Origin: Mesorhizobium sp. B1-1-8
GTDB taxonomy: Bacteria > Pseudomonadota > Alphaproteobacteria > Rhizobiales > Rhizobiaceae
Length of the DNA: 64,000 nt
Assembly: GCF_006442795.2 (NCBI RefSeq)
Contig: NZ_CP083956.1
Span: 930,001-994,000 of the forward strand
Reading direction: 5' to 3'
The notes under the pieces were generated by a model. The model saw nothing but the letters and a program-made list of their open reading frames with translations, had not been told where the DNA came from and made no database searches. The position numbers were made by a program, and so were the translations under genes. This document shows, in pieces, positions 26,638-36,531 of the stretch. Within the stretch, counting starts at the first letter, position 1. Each line of letters begins with the position of its first letter.

Positions 26638-27059
26638 GGGGCCGGGTCGAGGCCGCCCATGCGGCAAACCTCTTTCCATTCGGCCGGCGTCACCGGCTGC
26701 ACGGAAAGCCGGCCGAGCCGCACCAGCGCCATGTCGGCCAGCTTCGGATTGGCCTTGACCTCTTCCAGCGTCGGCGGGTTCGGCACGTCCCTGACGGCGC
26801 GGATGTCGACGCATTCCCAGCGCGGATCGTCGGTTGTGGTGTCGGGATGGGCGAGCGCGCAGACCTCGGCGATACCGACGATGTCGAGCCCTTCATTGGA
26901 ATGGTAAAAGAAGCCGAGATCGCCGATCCGCATCGCCTTCATGTTGTTGCGGGCGGCGTAATTGCGCACGCCGTCCCACTGCGTGCCGGCCTTGCCTTTC
27001 GCCTTCAGCGCCTCGAAGGAGAAGACCGAGGGTTCGGACTTGAACAGCCAGTAGTTCAT
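26634..27059 (-). CDS. EVE-domain protein
   Basis: A 141-aa single-domain EVE (PUA-like) protein: MNYWLFKSEPSVFSFE at the start, TQWDGVRNYAARNNMK in the middle and DLGFFYHSNEG. EVE domains bind modified bases in nucleic acids and the fold is shared with YTH readers. The family (thymocyte nuclear protein 1 homologues) is conserved in bacteria with unclear function. It overlaps the downstream methyltransferase gene and lies 33 bases downstream of the YciI gene. Confidence 0.92.
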   Translation of the reverse strand: MNYWLFKSEPSVFSFEALKAKGKAGTQWDGVRNYAARNNMKAMRIGDLGFFYHSNEGLDIVGIAEVCALAHPDTTTDDPRWECVDIRAVRDVPNPPTLEEVKANPKLADMALVRLGRLSVQPVTPAEWKEVCRMGGLDPAP

Positions 27060-27092
27060 TCGCTTGCTCCTCCTGCGGCTCGCGCCTGCGAA

Positions 27093-27389
27093 TTAACTAG
27101 CCGCCGGCTTGTTGAAAATCCAGTTCCACGGGCGGATTTCGACGCTCTCGAACAGGCCGGCCTCGGCGTAGGGATCCGCCGCCGACAGGGCCTGCGCGGC
27201 GGCCATGTCCGGCGCCTCGATCACTGCCAGCGTGCCGTTCGGCTTGCCGTCGGCGTCGAGGAGCGGGCCGGCGAAGGCCAGCCTGCCTTCGCCGATCAGG
27301 CCTTCCAGGAAGGCGACATGGGCGGGCCGCGTGTCGAGACGCAGCTGCAGGCTGCCGGGCTTGTCCTTGCAAATCAACGCAAACAGCAT
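27093..27389 (-). CDS. YciI-family protein
   Basis: A 98-aa YCII-domain protein: LFALICKDKPGSLQLRLDTR, then HVAFLEGLIGEGRLAFAGPL and a C-terminal SADPYAEAGLFESVEIRPWN. The conserved His-Asp pair of the family is present. It stands between gpsA (17 bases) and the EVE gene (33 bases) in what is probably one minus-strand operon starting at tsaD. In many Proteobacteria a yciI gene follows gpsA-tsaD in this way. Confidence 0.9.
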   Translation of the reverse strand: MLFALICKDKPGSLQLRLDTRPAHVAFLEGLIGEGRLAFAGPLLDADGKPNGTLAVIEAPDMAAAQALSAADPYAEAGLFESVEIRPWNWIFNKPAAS

Positions 27390-27406
27390 GTCAAAACTCC
27401 GATGGG

Positions 27407-28417
27407 TCAGATGTCGGTTTCGGTCTTGAGCGGCCGTGTCATCAGCGCCGTCACCGCCTGGCCGATGGTCACCTTGCCGTCGAGGATGGCGGCGACGGCC
27501 GAAATGATCGGCGCCTCGATGCCGCGCTCGGCAGCGATTCGGGCGGCGATCGCGGCCGTCGGCACGCCTTCCGCCAGCGGCAGGCCGGCAAGCGGCTTGC
27601 CCTGACCGAGCGCCAGGCCATAGGCGAAATTGCGCGACTGCGCTGACGAACAGGTGAGCAAAAGGTCGCCGAGGCCGGAAAGCCCCATCAGCGTCTCCGG
27701 CCTGGCGCCGAAGGCGGCGCCGAGACGGCGCAGCTCGACGAAGCCGCGCGTCACCATGGCGGCCTGGGCGCTGGCGCCGAGCCCGGCGCCGGTGACGGCC
27801 CCGGCGGCGATGGCAAAGACGTTCTTCAGCGCGCCGCCGATCTCGACGCCGACGAGGTCGTCGCTGGAGTAGCAGCGCAGGTTTTCGGCCGAAAAACGGG
27901 CGGCAAGCTCGGCCGCTAATTCTCCGTTCCGGGCAGCGACGACGACGGCCGTCGGCAGGCCGCGCGCCACATCCGTCGCAAAGCTCGGACCGGAAAGCGC
28001 TGCCACCGGATTGTCCGGCAGGCCTTCCTCGACAATCGAGGACAGCAGGAAGCCGGTGTCGCGCTCGATGCCCTTGGCGCAGAGAACCACCGGTACCCCT
28101 TGAGGGACATGGCCGCGAGCGACATCCAGAACCGCGCGCAAGGATTGCGCCGGCGTCACCGCCAGCACGCAGTCGACCCTGTCGAGGGCGGCGGCGATAT
28201 CGCTTGTGGCAAAGACGCCGGATGTGATGGTGATGCCGGGCAGATAGCGCGTATTTTCGCCCCGGCCGATGGCGGCGACCGTTTCTTCATCGCGCGCATA
28301 AAGCTGGACGTCGTGGCCAGCCCGCAGCATGGCCAGCGCCAGCGCCGTGCCCCAGGCGCCGCCGCCCAGCACGGCGACGCGCCAGCCGTTTGTGGGGCTC
28401 CTGCCGCTCTCGATCAT
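27407..28417 (-). CDS. gpsA: Glycerol-3-phosphate dehydrogenase [NAD(P)+]
   Basis: GpsA (336 aa) makes sn-glycerol-3-phosphate for phospholipids from dihydroxyacetone phosphate. The Rossmann motif [17 protein letters not shown], the substrate-site segment [10 protein letters not shown] and [17 protein letters not shown] (catalytic Lys) are in order. The ATG overlaps the tsaD stop by 4 bases (ATGA), giving coupled translation, a frequent arrangement in Rhizobiales. Confidence 0.95.
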   Translation of the reverse strand: MIESGRSPTNGWRVAVLGGGAWGTALALAMLRAGHDVQLYARDEETVAAIGRGENTRYLPGITITSGVFATSDIAAALDRVDCVLAVTPAQSLRAVLDVARGHVPQGVPVVLCAKGIERDTGFLLSSIVEEGLPDNPVAALSGPSFATDVARGLPTAVVVAARNGELAAELAARFSAENLRCYSSDDLVGVEIGGALKNVFAIAAGAVTGAGLGASAQAAMVTRGFVELRRLGAAFGARPETLMGLSGLGDLLLTCSSAQSRNFAYGLALGQGKPLAGLPLAEGVPTAAIAARIAAERGIEAPIISAVAAILDGKVTIGQAVTALMTRPLKTETDI

Positions 28418-29502
28418 GCCTTGGCACCGCGCCGGCCCGAGCCGACCATAGGGGCGGAAACACTGTCCAGCGGCCAGCGCGAACGCGGCACGAAACTGTC
28501 GGCATTCTCGCCGGCCATGCCGGCGCGCAGCCGCTCGATGCCGGCCCAGGCGATCATCGCCGCATTGTCGGTGCAGAGCTTTTGCGGCGGCGCGACAAAG
28601 TCGAAGCCGGCCTCGGTGCAGAGGCCTTCGAGCGTCGCCTTGACCGTCCGGTTGGCGGCAACGCCGCCGGCGACCACCAAGGCGGGCTTCGCCTTGTCGG
28701 GGAATTCCCGACGAAAGCGCGCGAGCGCCCGCGCAACGCGGTCGCCCAGCGCATCCGCCACCGCCGCCTGGAAGGAGGCGCAGATGTCGGCGACATCCTG
28801 GTCGCTCAAAGGGGCGATCGCCGTTGCCGCCTGGCGCACCGCCGTCTTCAGGCCGGAAAAGGAGAAGTCGGGCTGCGCCGAGCCTTTCATCGGGCGCGGG
28901 AAGGCAAAGCGGCTGGCATCGCCGGAGGCGGCGGCCTTCTCGACATTCGGGCCGCCGGGATAGGGCAGGCCGAGCATCTTGGCCGTCTTGTCGAAGGCTT
29001 CGCCCAGCGCATCGTCGATGGTCGTCGCCCAGCGCTGGTAGTCGCCGACGCCGCGCACGGCGACGATCTGGGTGTGGCCGCCGGAGACCAGCAGCAGCAG
29101 GTAGGGGAAGTCGAGCCCGTTGGTGAGCCGCGCCGTCAGCGCATGGCCTTCGAGGTGGTTGATAGCAATCAGCGGCTTGTTCGCGGCGGAAGCGATCGCT
29201 TTGGCCGTCATCAGGCCGACGATCAGCCCGCCGACGAGGCCCGGGCCGGCCGTCGCGGCAATCGCGTCGACCTCGTCCAGCGAGACGGCGGAATCGGCAA
29301 GGGCTGCCTCGATAATGCCATCGAGCGCCTCGACATGGGCGCGGGCGGCGATCTCGGGCACGACACCGCCGAAAGCGGCGTGTTCCTCGATCTGGCTGAG
29401 CACGACGTTCGACAGGATTTCAGGCGCGGAACCACCGTCCAGCGCCACCACACTGGCTGCCGTCTCGTCGCAACTCGTCTCGATGCCCAGAACGCGGATC
29501 AA
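28414..29502 (-). CDS. tsaD: tRNA threonylcarbamoyladenosine transferase TsaD
   Basis: TsaD (362 aa) with TsaB/TsaE forms the t6A37 modification on ANN-decoding tRNAs. The N-terminus [17 protein letters not shown] is diagnostic, and the metal-binding histidines are in [10 protein letters not shown]. The ASKH-fold nucleotide motifs [13 protein letters not shown] and [12 protein letters not shown] are intact. It leads the gpsA operon and is divergent from hemC, with about 98 bases between the starts. Confidence 0.96.
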   Translation of the reverse strand: MIRVLGIETSCDETAASVVALDGGSAPEILSNVVLSQIEEHAAFGGVVPEIAARAHVEALDGIIEAALADSAVSLDEVDAIAATAGPGLVGGLIVGLMTAKAIASAANKPLIAINHLEGHALTARLTNGLDFPYLLLLVSGGHTQIVAVRGVGDYQRWATTIDDALGEAFDKTAKMLGLPYPGGPNVEKAAASGDASRFAFPRPMKGSAQPDFSFSGLKTAVRQAATAIAPLSDQDVADICASFQAAVADALGDRVARALARFRREFPDKAKPALVVAGGVAANRTVKATLEGLCTEAGFDFVAPPQKLCTDNAAMIAWAGIERLRAGMAGENADSFVPRSRWPLDSVSAPMVGSGRRGAKA

Positions 29503-29600
29503 TTCGTCACGGTCCTCAAAGATTGTGCAGCAGGGCTTTCCCCATTAGGAAAAGGTCAAGCAAAGCCTCACCTTCCGGGGGTTATCACGGACCGCGCGTC

Positions 29601-30527
29601 ATGCAAACAACCTTGAAAATCGGAACACGCGGCAGCCCGCTGGCGCTTGCCCAGGCGCATGAGACGCGGGCGCGGCTGACGAAGGCGCACGGCCTTCTTG
29701 AACAGGCGTTCGAAGTGGTCGTCATCTCGACCAGCGGCGACCGCATCCAGGATCGGCCGCTGTCGGAAGCCGGCGGCAAGGGGCTGTTCACCAAGGAGAT
29801 CGAGGAAGCGCTGCTCGATGGCCGCATCGACATTGCGGTGCATTCCTCGAAGGACATGCCGACGGTGCTGCCCGATGGGCTGGAGCTTTCCGCCTTCCTG
29901 CCGCGCGAGGATGCGCGTGACGCCTTCATCGGCAAGGCGGCAAAGCGGATTGCGGACCTGCCGCACGGCGCCAAGGTCGGCTCGTCGTCGCTCAGGCGCC
30001 AGGCGCTGATCCGGCGGCTGCGGCCGGATCTCGACGTGGTGATGTTTCGCGGCAATGTGCAGACCAGGCTGCGCAAGCTGGACGAAGGCATCGCCGATGG
30101 CACCATCCTTGCATATGCCGGGCTGAAGCGGCTCGGGCTTGAAAACGTCATCACCGACCTGATGCCGCTGGAGACGTTTCCGCCGGCGCCGGGCCAGGGC
30201 GCGATCGGCATCGAAACCCGCATCGGCGATCGCGCCGTCGAGGCCATGCTGGCCGCCATCCACGACGTGCCGACCGGCCAGGCGCTGGCCTGCGAACGCG
30301 CGTTTCTGGCTGCGCTCGACGGCTCCTGCCGCACGCCGATCGCCGGCCATGCGACGATCTCTGGCGAAAACCTGTCCTTCGCCGGGCTGATCATCTCGCC
30401 TGATGGCACGCAGTCGCACGAGGTCAGGCTGGAAGGCCGGGCGGCGGATGCGGCTGACATAGGCGCGGAGGCAGCGCGGGCGGTACGGGCCAAGGCCGGT
30501 CCGACATTCTTCGACGGCTGGGCCTGA
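29601..30527 (+). CDS. hemC: Porphobilinogen deaminase
   Basis: HemC (308 aa) polymerises four porphobilinogens to hydroxymethylbilane. The dipyrromethane cofactor cysteine is Cys243 in [12 protein letters not shown], and the active-site region [12 protein letters not shown] (Asp) is present. The start [18 protein letters not shown] is the family norm. hemD follows after one base, so the two are co-transcribed. Confidence 0.96.
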   Translation: MQTTLKIGTRGSPLALAQAHETRARLTKAHGLLEQAFEVVVISTSGDRIQDRPLSEAGGKGLFTKEIEEALLDGRIDIAVHSSKDMPTVLPDGLELSAFLPREDARDAFIGKAAKRIADLPHGAKVGSSSLRRQALIRRLRPDLDVVMFRGNVQTRLRKLDEGIADGTILAYAGLKRLGLENVITDLMPLETFPPAPGQGAIGIETRIGDRAVEAMLAAIHDVPTGQALACERAFLAALDGSCRTPIAGHATISGENLSFAGLIISPDGTQSHEVRLEGRAADAADIGAEAARAVRAKAGPTFFDGWA

Positions 30528-30528
30528 C

Positions 30529-31242
30529 ATGGTCCGCGTCCTGGTGACGAGGCCGGAACCGGGCGCTTCCAAAACTGCGCGGCGGCTCGAAGAACAAGGC
30601 TTTCAGCCGATCGTGCTGCCGCTGACCGCAACGAAGGCTTTGCAAGTCGAGGCAAAGGTCGTCGGCAATGCCGTCGCGGTCGCCGTCACCAGCGCCAATG
30701 CAGTGCGCCACGCGCCGAAGGATCTCATCGCGGCGCTGGCCGGCTTGCCTTGCCATGCCGTCGGAAAAAGAACGGCGGAAGCCTGCCGTGCGGTCGGATT
30801 TTCCACAGTCAGCGAGGGTCCGGGCGATGCCGAGGCATTGGCCGAGATGCTTGCCGCCGATCTTGCGGGGCAGGCGATCGCCTATCTCTGCGGCCGGGTG
30901 CGGTTTCCGGCCTTCGAAGAGAGGCTCGCGGCGGCCGGCGTGCGGGTCCATGCCATCGAGACCTATGACACCGTTCAACTGGATTATCCCGACGCTGAAA
31001 TCCTCGCCTTGCTGTCCGGCGAACCCGTCGAGGCGGTGCTGCTCTATTCGGCCAATGCCGCAACCGCGATTGCTTCGCTGGCCGGCCGGCCGGGCTTGCA
31101 CAGCCTGTTCGCAAAAACCGTGTTTTTCGCGCTGTCAGGCCGTGTCGCCAAGGCGCTGCAGGGGATCGGCAACGAGCGGATCCGGATCGCGCCGCGACCC
31201 GACGAGGACGCGCTGCTCAAGCTTTTGCCGCCGCCGGGCTGA
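30529..31242 (+). CDS. hemD: Uroporphyrinogen-III synthase
   Basis: HemD (237 aa) closes hydroxymethylbilane with inversion of ring D. The sequence is weakly conserved as usual, but VRVLVTRPEPGASKTARRL at the start, AVTSANAVRHAP and LLYSANAATAIASL fit the HEM4 fold of two alpha/beta domains. It begins one base after the hemC stop, before the mitofilin-like gene. Confidence 0.9.
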   Translation: MVRVLVTRPEPGASKTARRLEEQGFQPIVLPLTATKALQVEAKVVGNAVAVAVTSANAVRHAPKDLIAALAGLPCHAVGKRTAEACRAVGFSTVSEGPGDAEALAEMLAADLAGQAIAYLCGRVRFPAFEERLAAAGVRVHAIETYDTVQLDYPDAEILALLSGEPVEAVLLYSANAATAIASLAGRPGLHSLFAKTVFFALSGRVAKALQGIGNERIRIAPRPDEDALLKLLPPPG

Positions 31243-31341
31243 GGCGCGTCATCACACCGCCCCTTTTCACCGCTTGGTGATGTGCTAGAGCATCCCCTGG
31301 ACCCTTCGAACCATCCTCAAGCCAATTCGCGGAGCCCAAGC

Positions 31342-32823
31342 ATGGTCAAGACGCCCAAGATGCGGCATTCGAAGAGCCGCCGCGACCCGGTGACGATCGA
31401 ACTCGATCCTGGCGCCGTCTCGCGAATCACCGACGAGGACGCTGCCCGGACCGAAGCCGATACGACGCCGACGGACGAGGCGAAGGCCGAAGAAGCGGCC
31501 ACCGCATCGCAGCCGGAAGCTGCAGAGCCTCCGGACGAGCCGATGCATGCGGAGCAGACCGATATCGAGCCGTGGGAACACACGGACGCGGCGCAGGCAA
31601 AGAGCGACGAGCCAGACGCCAAGGCCGAGGCGGAACCGCCCTATCCCGGCGGTTCTGAAACTCCGTCGGACGTTCCAAAGAACCAAACCAAAGGCTTCGA
31701 CTATAATTTCGAGGACGCGACGGCAGCCGGGGCGGGCGCCAGTGCGTCGGCGCCAAAGGCAGGCGAAGGGGACGATCGCATGGCGACATCCAACAGGCGT
31801 GCAGGCGTCAACGCGCTTGCCGCCGGCGTCGTCGGCGGCGTGATCGCGCTGGCCGCGGCCGGTCTTCTGCAGTCAGTCGGACTGCTCGGCGCGCCGAGCT
31901 CGGGCGGGGCCTCGCTCGACGGCGTCAATAGCGAGATCGCCGCGCTGAAGGGGCAGATCGCAGCGCTGAAGGAACCCGGCGACAGCGGCGCTGCGGCCAA
32001 GGTCGACAGCCTGTCGTCGGCGCTGAACCAGGTGAGGTCCGATGTCGCGGCGCTGAAGTCGTCGGCCGGGCAGGGCGGCGACAATGCCGCGCTGAAGGCG
32101 CTTACCGACAAGGTCGGCCAGATCGAGACGGCTGTCGCCGACCTGCAAAAGGCCGGCGGAACGGCCCCCGTCGATCTCGGTCCGCTCAACGAGAAGCTCG
32201 CCGGGCTGGACGCGCTGGTGAAATCGGCCGGCGACGCGGCGAAGGCCGAGGACGGCCGCATCGCGGCGCTGGAGCAGTCGGTGTCGCAGCTTTCCGGCAA
32301 GGTCGAGGCGCAGGCCTCGCAGCCGAAGATCGCACTTGCCATCGCCGCCTCGGCGCTCAAGGCGGCGCTCGACCGCGGCGCGCCGTTCGCGACCGAACTC
32401 GACACTTTCGCGGCGATCGCGCCGGACGCGCCCGAAATCGCGGCCCTGCGCTCCTATGCCGAGAAAGGCGTGCCGACCCGCGCCACGCTCGCTTCGGAAG
32501 TCGATGCGGCGGCCAACGCGATGGTCGAGGCGGCGACGCCGGTCGACCAGAATGCCGGCTTCTTCCAGAGCCTGATGTCGAGCGCGCAATCGCTGGTCAA
32601 GGTCAGGCCGGTCGGCGCCGTCGAAGGCAGGGGCGCGCCGGAAACCGTCGCGCGCCTGGAAGTGGCGGTCAACCAGGGCGACTACGCCAAGGCGCTCAGC
32701 GAATACGATACGCTGCCCGACGCGGCGAAGGCGGCGGGCGCCGAGTTTGCCGGGAAACTAAAGGCGCGGCTGGAGGTGGAAAAGCAGCTCGACGCGCTGA
32801 TCGCCGGCGCGGTGAAGGCGTGA
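31342..32823 (+). CDS. Mitofilin (Mic60)-like inner-membrane protein
   Basis: A 493-aa protein with an acidic, low-complexity N-terminal region (residues about 20-150), one transmembrane helix (NALAAGVVGGVIALAAAGLL), a long Ala/Leu-rich coiled-coil (about 195-320) and a helical C-terminal domain. This is the layout of alphaproteobacterial mitofilin (COG4223), related to mitochondrial Mic60, which bends inner membranes. The genomic place between hemD and hemY is the one reported for bacterial mitofilin genes. The start at 31342 follows CGGAGC. Confidence 0.85.
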   Translation: MVKTPKMRHSKSRRDPVTIELDPGAVSRITDEDAARTEADTTPTDEAKAEEAATASQPEAAEPPDEPMHAEQTDIEPWEHTDAAQAKSDEPDAKAEAEPPYPGGSETPSDVPKNQTKGFDYNFEDATAAGAGASASAPKAGEGDDRMATSNRRAGVNALAAGVVGGVIALAAAGLLQSVGLLGAPSSGGASLDGVNSEIAALKGQIAALKEPGDSGAAAKVDSLSSALNQVRSDVAALKSSAGQGGDNAALKALTDKVGQIETAVADLQKAGGTAPVDLGPLNEKLAGLDALVKSAGDAAKAEDGRIAALEQSVSQLSGKVEAQASQPKIALAIAASALKAALDRGAPFATELDTFAAIAPDAPEIAALRSYAEKGVPTRATLASEVDAAANAMVEAATPVDQNAGFFQSLMSSAQSLVKVRPVGAVEGRGAPETVARLEVAVNQGDYAKALSEYDTLPDAAKAAGAEFAGKLKARLEVEKQLDALIAGAVKA

Positions 32824-32833
32824 GGACCAGCAG

Positions 32834-34417
32834 ATGATCCGCATTCTCGTCTTCCTCGCCGTCGTCTTCGCGCTCGGCCTCGGCTTCGCCTGGCTGGCCG
32901 ACCGTCCCGGCGAAATGATGGTCACCTTCAACGGATACCAGTATCAGGTCAGCCTGATGGTGGCGGCGGTGGCGATCGTTGCCGTGGTCGCTGCGGTGAT
33001 GATCCTGTGGTGGCTGCTGAAGTCGCTGTGGAACAGCCCCTATACGATCTCGCGCTATTTCCGCGTGCGCCGCCGCGACCGTGGCTACCAGGCGCTGTCG
33101 ACCGGCATGATCGCTGCCGGTGCCGGCGACGGCGCGCTGGCGCGCAAGAAGACCAGGGAAGCCGCCAAGCTGATCAACTCCGACCAGGAGCCGCTGATCA
33201 ACCTGCTCGACGCGCAGGCTTCGCTGCTCGAAGGCGACCATGAGGGCGCGCGCGAGAAGTTCGAGCGCATGCTTGATGACCCGGAAATGCGGCTGCTCGG
33301 GCTGCGCGGGCTCTATCTCGAAGCCGAGCGCCTGGGCGACCGCAACGCGGCGCGCCACTATGCCGGCCGTGCCGCGGCGGCCGCGCCGCAGCTCGCCTGG
33401 GCGGCGGAATCGACGCTGGAAGAGCTCACCGAACGCGGCGACTGGGACGGCGCGCTGAAGCTGGTCGAAGCACAGAAATCGACCAGGCAGATCGAGCGCG
33501 ATGCGGCCAACCGCCGCCGCGCCGTGCTGCTCACCGCCAAGGCGCAGGCGCTGGTCGGCAGCGACCCGAACGCAGCCAGGACAGCCGCCGTCGAGGCCAA
33601 CAGGCTGGCGCCCGATTTCGCGCCGGCCGCGGTGATCGCGGCGGATCTGCTGTTCAAGCAAAACGATGTGCGCAAGGGCTCGAAAATCCTCGAAGCCGCC
33701 TGGCGGGCCGAGCCGCATCCGGAGATCGCCGAGCTCTACACCCATGCCAGGCCGGGCGATGCGGTGCTCGATCGGCTGAACCGGGCGAAGAAGCTGCAGG
33801 AGATGAAGAAGAACCACGCCGAATCGTCGATGGCCGTGGCGCGCGCTGCGCTCGACGCGCAGGATTTCGCCACCGCGCGGCGTGAGGCGGAAGCCGCGAT
33901 CCGCATGGATCGCCGCGAGAGCGCCTATCTGCTTCTGGCCGATATCGAGGAGGCCGAAAGCGGCGACCAGGGCAAGGTGCGGCAGCTGCTGTCGAAAGCC
34001 GTGCGCGCGCCGCGCGACCCGGCCTGGGTCGCCGACGGCGTCGTTTCCGAGCGCTGGTCGCCGGTGTCGCCAGTCACCGGCAGGCTCGATGCCTTCACCT
34101 GGCGCGCGCCGATGGAGCGGCTTGGGCAATTGATCGATAGCCATGAGGATGTCGCGGTTCCCGCCATTACGGCCGCCTCGCCCGCCGTGCCTGCCGAGGA
34201 AAAGGCGATCGCCGTGGTTTCAGACGCTGCGGTCGAAAAACAGGGCGATGCAGCCGATACGGCCGCGAATGGCAGTCAGAGGGACATCGCCGCGGAAAGC
34301 GCCGCCGACGTCGAGACGATCGAACAGACGCCTGAGCCGCCGCGCTTGCCGGACGATCCGGGTGTCGCTCCGGAAGACGAGGCGGAAAAATCGTCGCGTC
34401 GGTTTCGTTTGTTTTGA
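32834..34417 (+). CDS. hemY: HemY-like TPR membrane protein
   Basis: A 527-aa protein with two N-terminal transmembrane helices (LVFLAVVFALGLGFAWLA and LMVAAVAIVAVVAAVMIL), then TPR-like helical repeats. The HemY_N signature (WLADRPGEMMVTFNGYQY; YFRVRRRDRGYQALSTGM) is clear. Despite the name it is not protoporphyrinogen oxidase; it may organise haem or porphyrin enzymes at the membrane. The C-terminal 90 residues are low complexity. It lies 10 bases after the mitofilin-like gene. Confidence 0.92.
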   Translation: MIRILVFLAVVFALGLGFAWLADRPGEMMVTFNGYQYQVSLMVAAVAIVAVVAAVMILWWLLKSLWNSPYTISRYFRVRRRDRGYQALSTGMIAAGAGDGALARKKTREAAKLINSDQEPLINLLDAQASLLEGDHEGAREKFERMLDDPEMRLLGLRGLYLEAERLGDRNAARHYAGRAAAAAPQLAWAAESTLEELTERGDWDGALKLVEAQKSTRQIERDAANRRRAVLLTAKAQALVGSDPNAARTAAVEANRLAPDFAPAAVIAADLLFKQNDVRKGSKILEAAWRAEPHPEIAELYTHARPGDAVLDRLNRAKKLQEMKKNHAESSMAVARAALDAQDFATARREAEAAIRMDRRESAYLLLADIEEAESGDQGKVRQLLSKAVRAPRDPAWVADGVVSERWSPVSPVTGRLDAFTWRAPMERLGQLIDSHEDVAVPAITAASPAVPAEEKAIAVVSDAAVEKQGDAADTAANGSQRDIAAESAADVETIEQTPEPPRLPDDPGVAPEDEAEKSSRRFRLF

Positions 34418-34441
34418 AGTCCGGCCTTCGGCCAGCGGGGA

Positions 34442-34927
34442 ATGATCAAGATGTTCGAACGCGTGTTGTCCTTCCTGAGGGATCTGCCGGCCGGCGGAAC
34501 CAAGTCCAACGCGGACGACCCACGCGTCGCGGCTTCAGCGCTGCTCTACCATGTGATGAGCGCCGACGGCGTGCGCCAGGATGTCGAGTGGGAGCGTTTC
34601 AAGAAAATCCTCGCCGAGAGCTATTCCATTAGCGGCCGCGAACTCGACGCGCTGGCCGCCGCCGGCGAACGCGCCGACAATGAGGCGATCGATCTCTACG
34701 CCTTTACCAGCGTGCTCAAGCGGCATCTCGATGCCGAGGCGCGCAAGGCCTTCATCGGCCTGATGTGGCAGATCGTCTATGCCGACGGCGAATTGCACGA
34801 GCTCGAGGACAACACGGTCTGGCGCGTCGCCGAACTGATCGGCGTCGAGCGCCGCGACCGTGTCGAGGCGCGCCGCGAGGCGGCGGCCGAGGCGCCCGGC
34901 GCGCACGGCACGTCGAGCGACGAATAG
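34442..34927 (+). CDS. TerB-family protein
   Basis: A 161-aa all-alpha protein with the TerB/DjlA-like helical domain: ASALLYHVMSADGVRQDVEW and LMWQIVYADGELHELEDN, each containing the acidic metal-binding pair (DG.x6..E) typical of this domain. The family is linked to tellurite and stress resistance, but the specific role is unknown. ATG 34442 and ATG 34451 are both possible starts. It lies 24 bases after hemY and 15 before the amidotransferase gene. Confidence 0.85.
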   Translation: MIKMFERVLSFLRDLPAGGTKSNADDPRVAASALLYHVMSADGVRQDVEWERFKKILAESYSISGRELDALAAAGERADNEAIDLYAFTSVLKRHLDAEARKAFIGLMWQIVYADGELHELEDNTVWRVAELIGVERRDRVEARREAAAEAPGAHGTSSDE

Positions 34928-34942
34928 GATTTTCGCCTGACC

Positions 34943-35653
34943 ATGCCACCCAGGCCGAGACCAAAAATCCTGATCGTGCTGCACCAGGAGACTTCGAGCC
35001 CCGGCCGCGTCGGCCATATGCTTTTGGAAGAGGGCTTCGACCTCGACATAAGGCGGCCGCCGCTCGGCGACGCCCTGCCGGAAACGCTGGATGGACACGC
35101 CGGCGCCGTCATGTTCGGCGGGCCGATGAGCGCCAACGATAACGAAGATTTCGTCCGCGGCGAGACCGAGTGGCTGGCAGTGCCGCTCAAGGAGAACCGG
35201 CCGTTCCTTGGCATCTGCCTCGGCGCGCAGATGCTCGTCAACCATCTCGGCGGCAAGGTCGAGGGCCACGGCGAAGGGCTGGTCGAGATCGGCTGGTATC
35301 CGCTCAAGGCGACGGAAGCCGGCAAGAAGCTGCTGCACTGGCCCGAGATGGTCTACCAGTTCCACCGCGAAGGCTTCTCGCTGCCCAGGGACGCGACGCT
35401 GCTGGCGACGGCCGAGACCTACCCCAACCAGGCGTTCCGTTATGGCGACAATGCCTGGGGCATCCAGTTCCACGGCGAATTGACCCGGGTGATGATGCAG
35501 CGCTGGGTGGTGCGCGGCGCGCATCGCTTCGAATTGCCGGGCGCCCAGCCCGGCCGCGACCATCTCGGCGGCCGGCTGATCTGGGACATGCATTTGAAGC
35601 GCTGGCTGCACGAATTTTTGGCGCTGATCTTCGGCAAGCCGGCTGTGGGGTAG
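34943..35653 (+). CDS. Class I glutamine amidotransferase (GMP-synthase-like)
   Basis: A 236-aa GATase1 protein. The nucleophile is the Cys of LGICLGAQMLV, the oxyanion region is AVMFGGPMSANDN, and the His-Glu of the triad is in WGIQFHGELT. It has no synthetase domain. Such stand-alone proteins may hydrolyse gamma-glutamyl compounds or other amides; the substrate is not determined here. It follows the TerB gene by 15 bases and probably shares the hemC-hemY transcript. Confidence 0.88.
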   Translation: MPPRPRPKILIVLHQETSSPGRVGHMLLEEGFDLDIRRPPLGDALPETLDGHAGAVMFGGPMSANDNEDFVRGETEWLAVPLKENRPFLGICLGAQMLVNHLGGKVEGHGEGLVEIGWYPLKATEAGKKLLHWPEMVYQFHREGFSLPRDATLLATAETYPNQAFRYGDNAWGIQFHGELTRVMMQRWVVRGAHRFELPGAQPGRDHLGGRLIWDMHLKRWLHEFLALIFGKPAVG

Positions 35654-35930
35654 AGCAAAAGCAGATTGCTCTGAATGGCCGAGCTAGCCCCGAAGACGAC
35701 TTACGCCTGGCGAGGCGTGGACGTCCGCGCCTGATCCCGGTAATTGCGCTGACCACGTCCGCGTTGCGCGAGGTGCCATCGTTTGTTCCTTGGCTGCTTT
35801 GCGCAAGCGGACCTCCCGATCTGATGCAGACAGGTGGCGAGCATTTACGGGGTGCGAGTGCGAGATGACTTCGGCCAGTAGGGAGTCTAGGCTCGAATGC
35901 CTTTCTACCAGCACAAGAAGAGCGCGCCGC

Positions 35931-36281
35931 ATGCCCCGCTTTCTCGCCGTCTACACCATGAAACCCGAAGACCTCGCCCGCTTTCGCAGCCTGCCCAAGT
36001 CCGAGCAGAACGCGATCGACACCGTCGGGTTAAAGCAGTGGGCGGACTGGGAGCAGAGGAACGCTGCGTCATTCCCCGATCGTGGTGGCATGGTCGGCAG
36101 GACGACGCGGGTGACCAAGGATGGCATCGCCGCCGCCGCGAATCCCTTCTGCGGCTATATTGTCGTTGAGGCCGAGACCATCGAGGCCGCCGCCCGCCTC
36201 TTCGAGAACCACCCGCATTTCTCTGTCTTTCCAGGGGACGGCGTGGACATCATGCCCTTCCTCACCGACCCCGCGCCCTAA
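35931..36281 (+). CDS. YciI-like small protein
   Basis: A 116-aa protein, PRFLAVYTMKPEDLARFRSL at the start, with a ferredoxin-like fold pattern ending FCGYIVVEAETIEAAARLFE and PGDGVDIMPF. It resembles YCII-related proteins seen in rhizobia. The preceding 277 bases (35654-35930) contain no supported gene; the start at 35931 has no strong RBS. Confidence 0.75.
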   Translation: MPRFLAVYTMKPEDLARFRSLPKSEQNAIDTVGLKQWADWEQRNAASFPDRGGMVGRTTRVTKDGIAAAANPFCGYIVVEAETIEAAARLFENHPHFSVFPGDGVDIMPFLTDPAP

Positions 36282-36531
36282 CCGTCCACCTGAGTCGCAT
36301 ACGTCACGACCCCTCGACTGTTCCGCTACCGATCATGCCAGGGACGCGATGCTTCTATGGCGACATGGATCCTTCCGACGCCAAGCTGCCTGAAGTGGGG
36401 ACTCGATAAAGAGCGCCCCTCTTGACTCGTTCGGGCGCACCATTAGTAGACTATTTAGCGTCCTGTGCTGGGCGATCTTGTTGATCCAGGCGAAGGCAAT
36501 CGAGATCAATGCAGAATTCGATGGGGCTGTC

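Noticed and set aside
35654..35930. Possible gene between the amidotransferase and YciI-like genes
   Set aside because: Only short frames without RBS or motifs on either strand; nothing supported.
36422..36456. Possible sigma-70 promoter ttgact...tagact before the low-G+C gene
   Set aside because: Spacing is 19 or more bases and the -10 match is weak.
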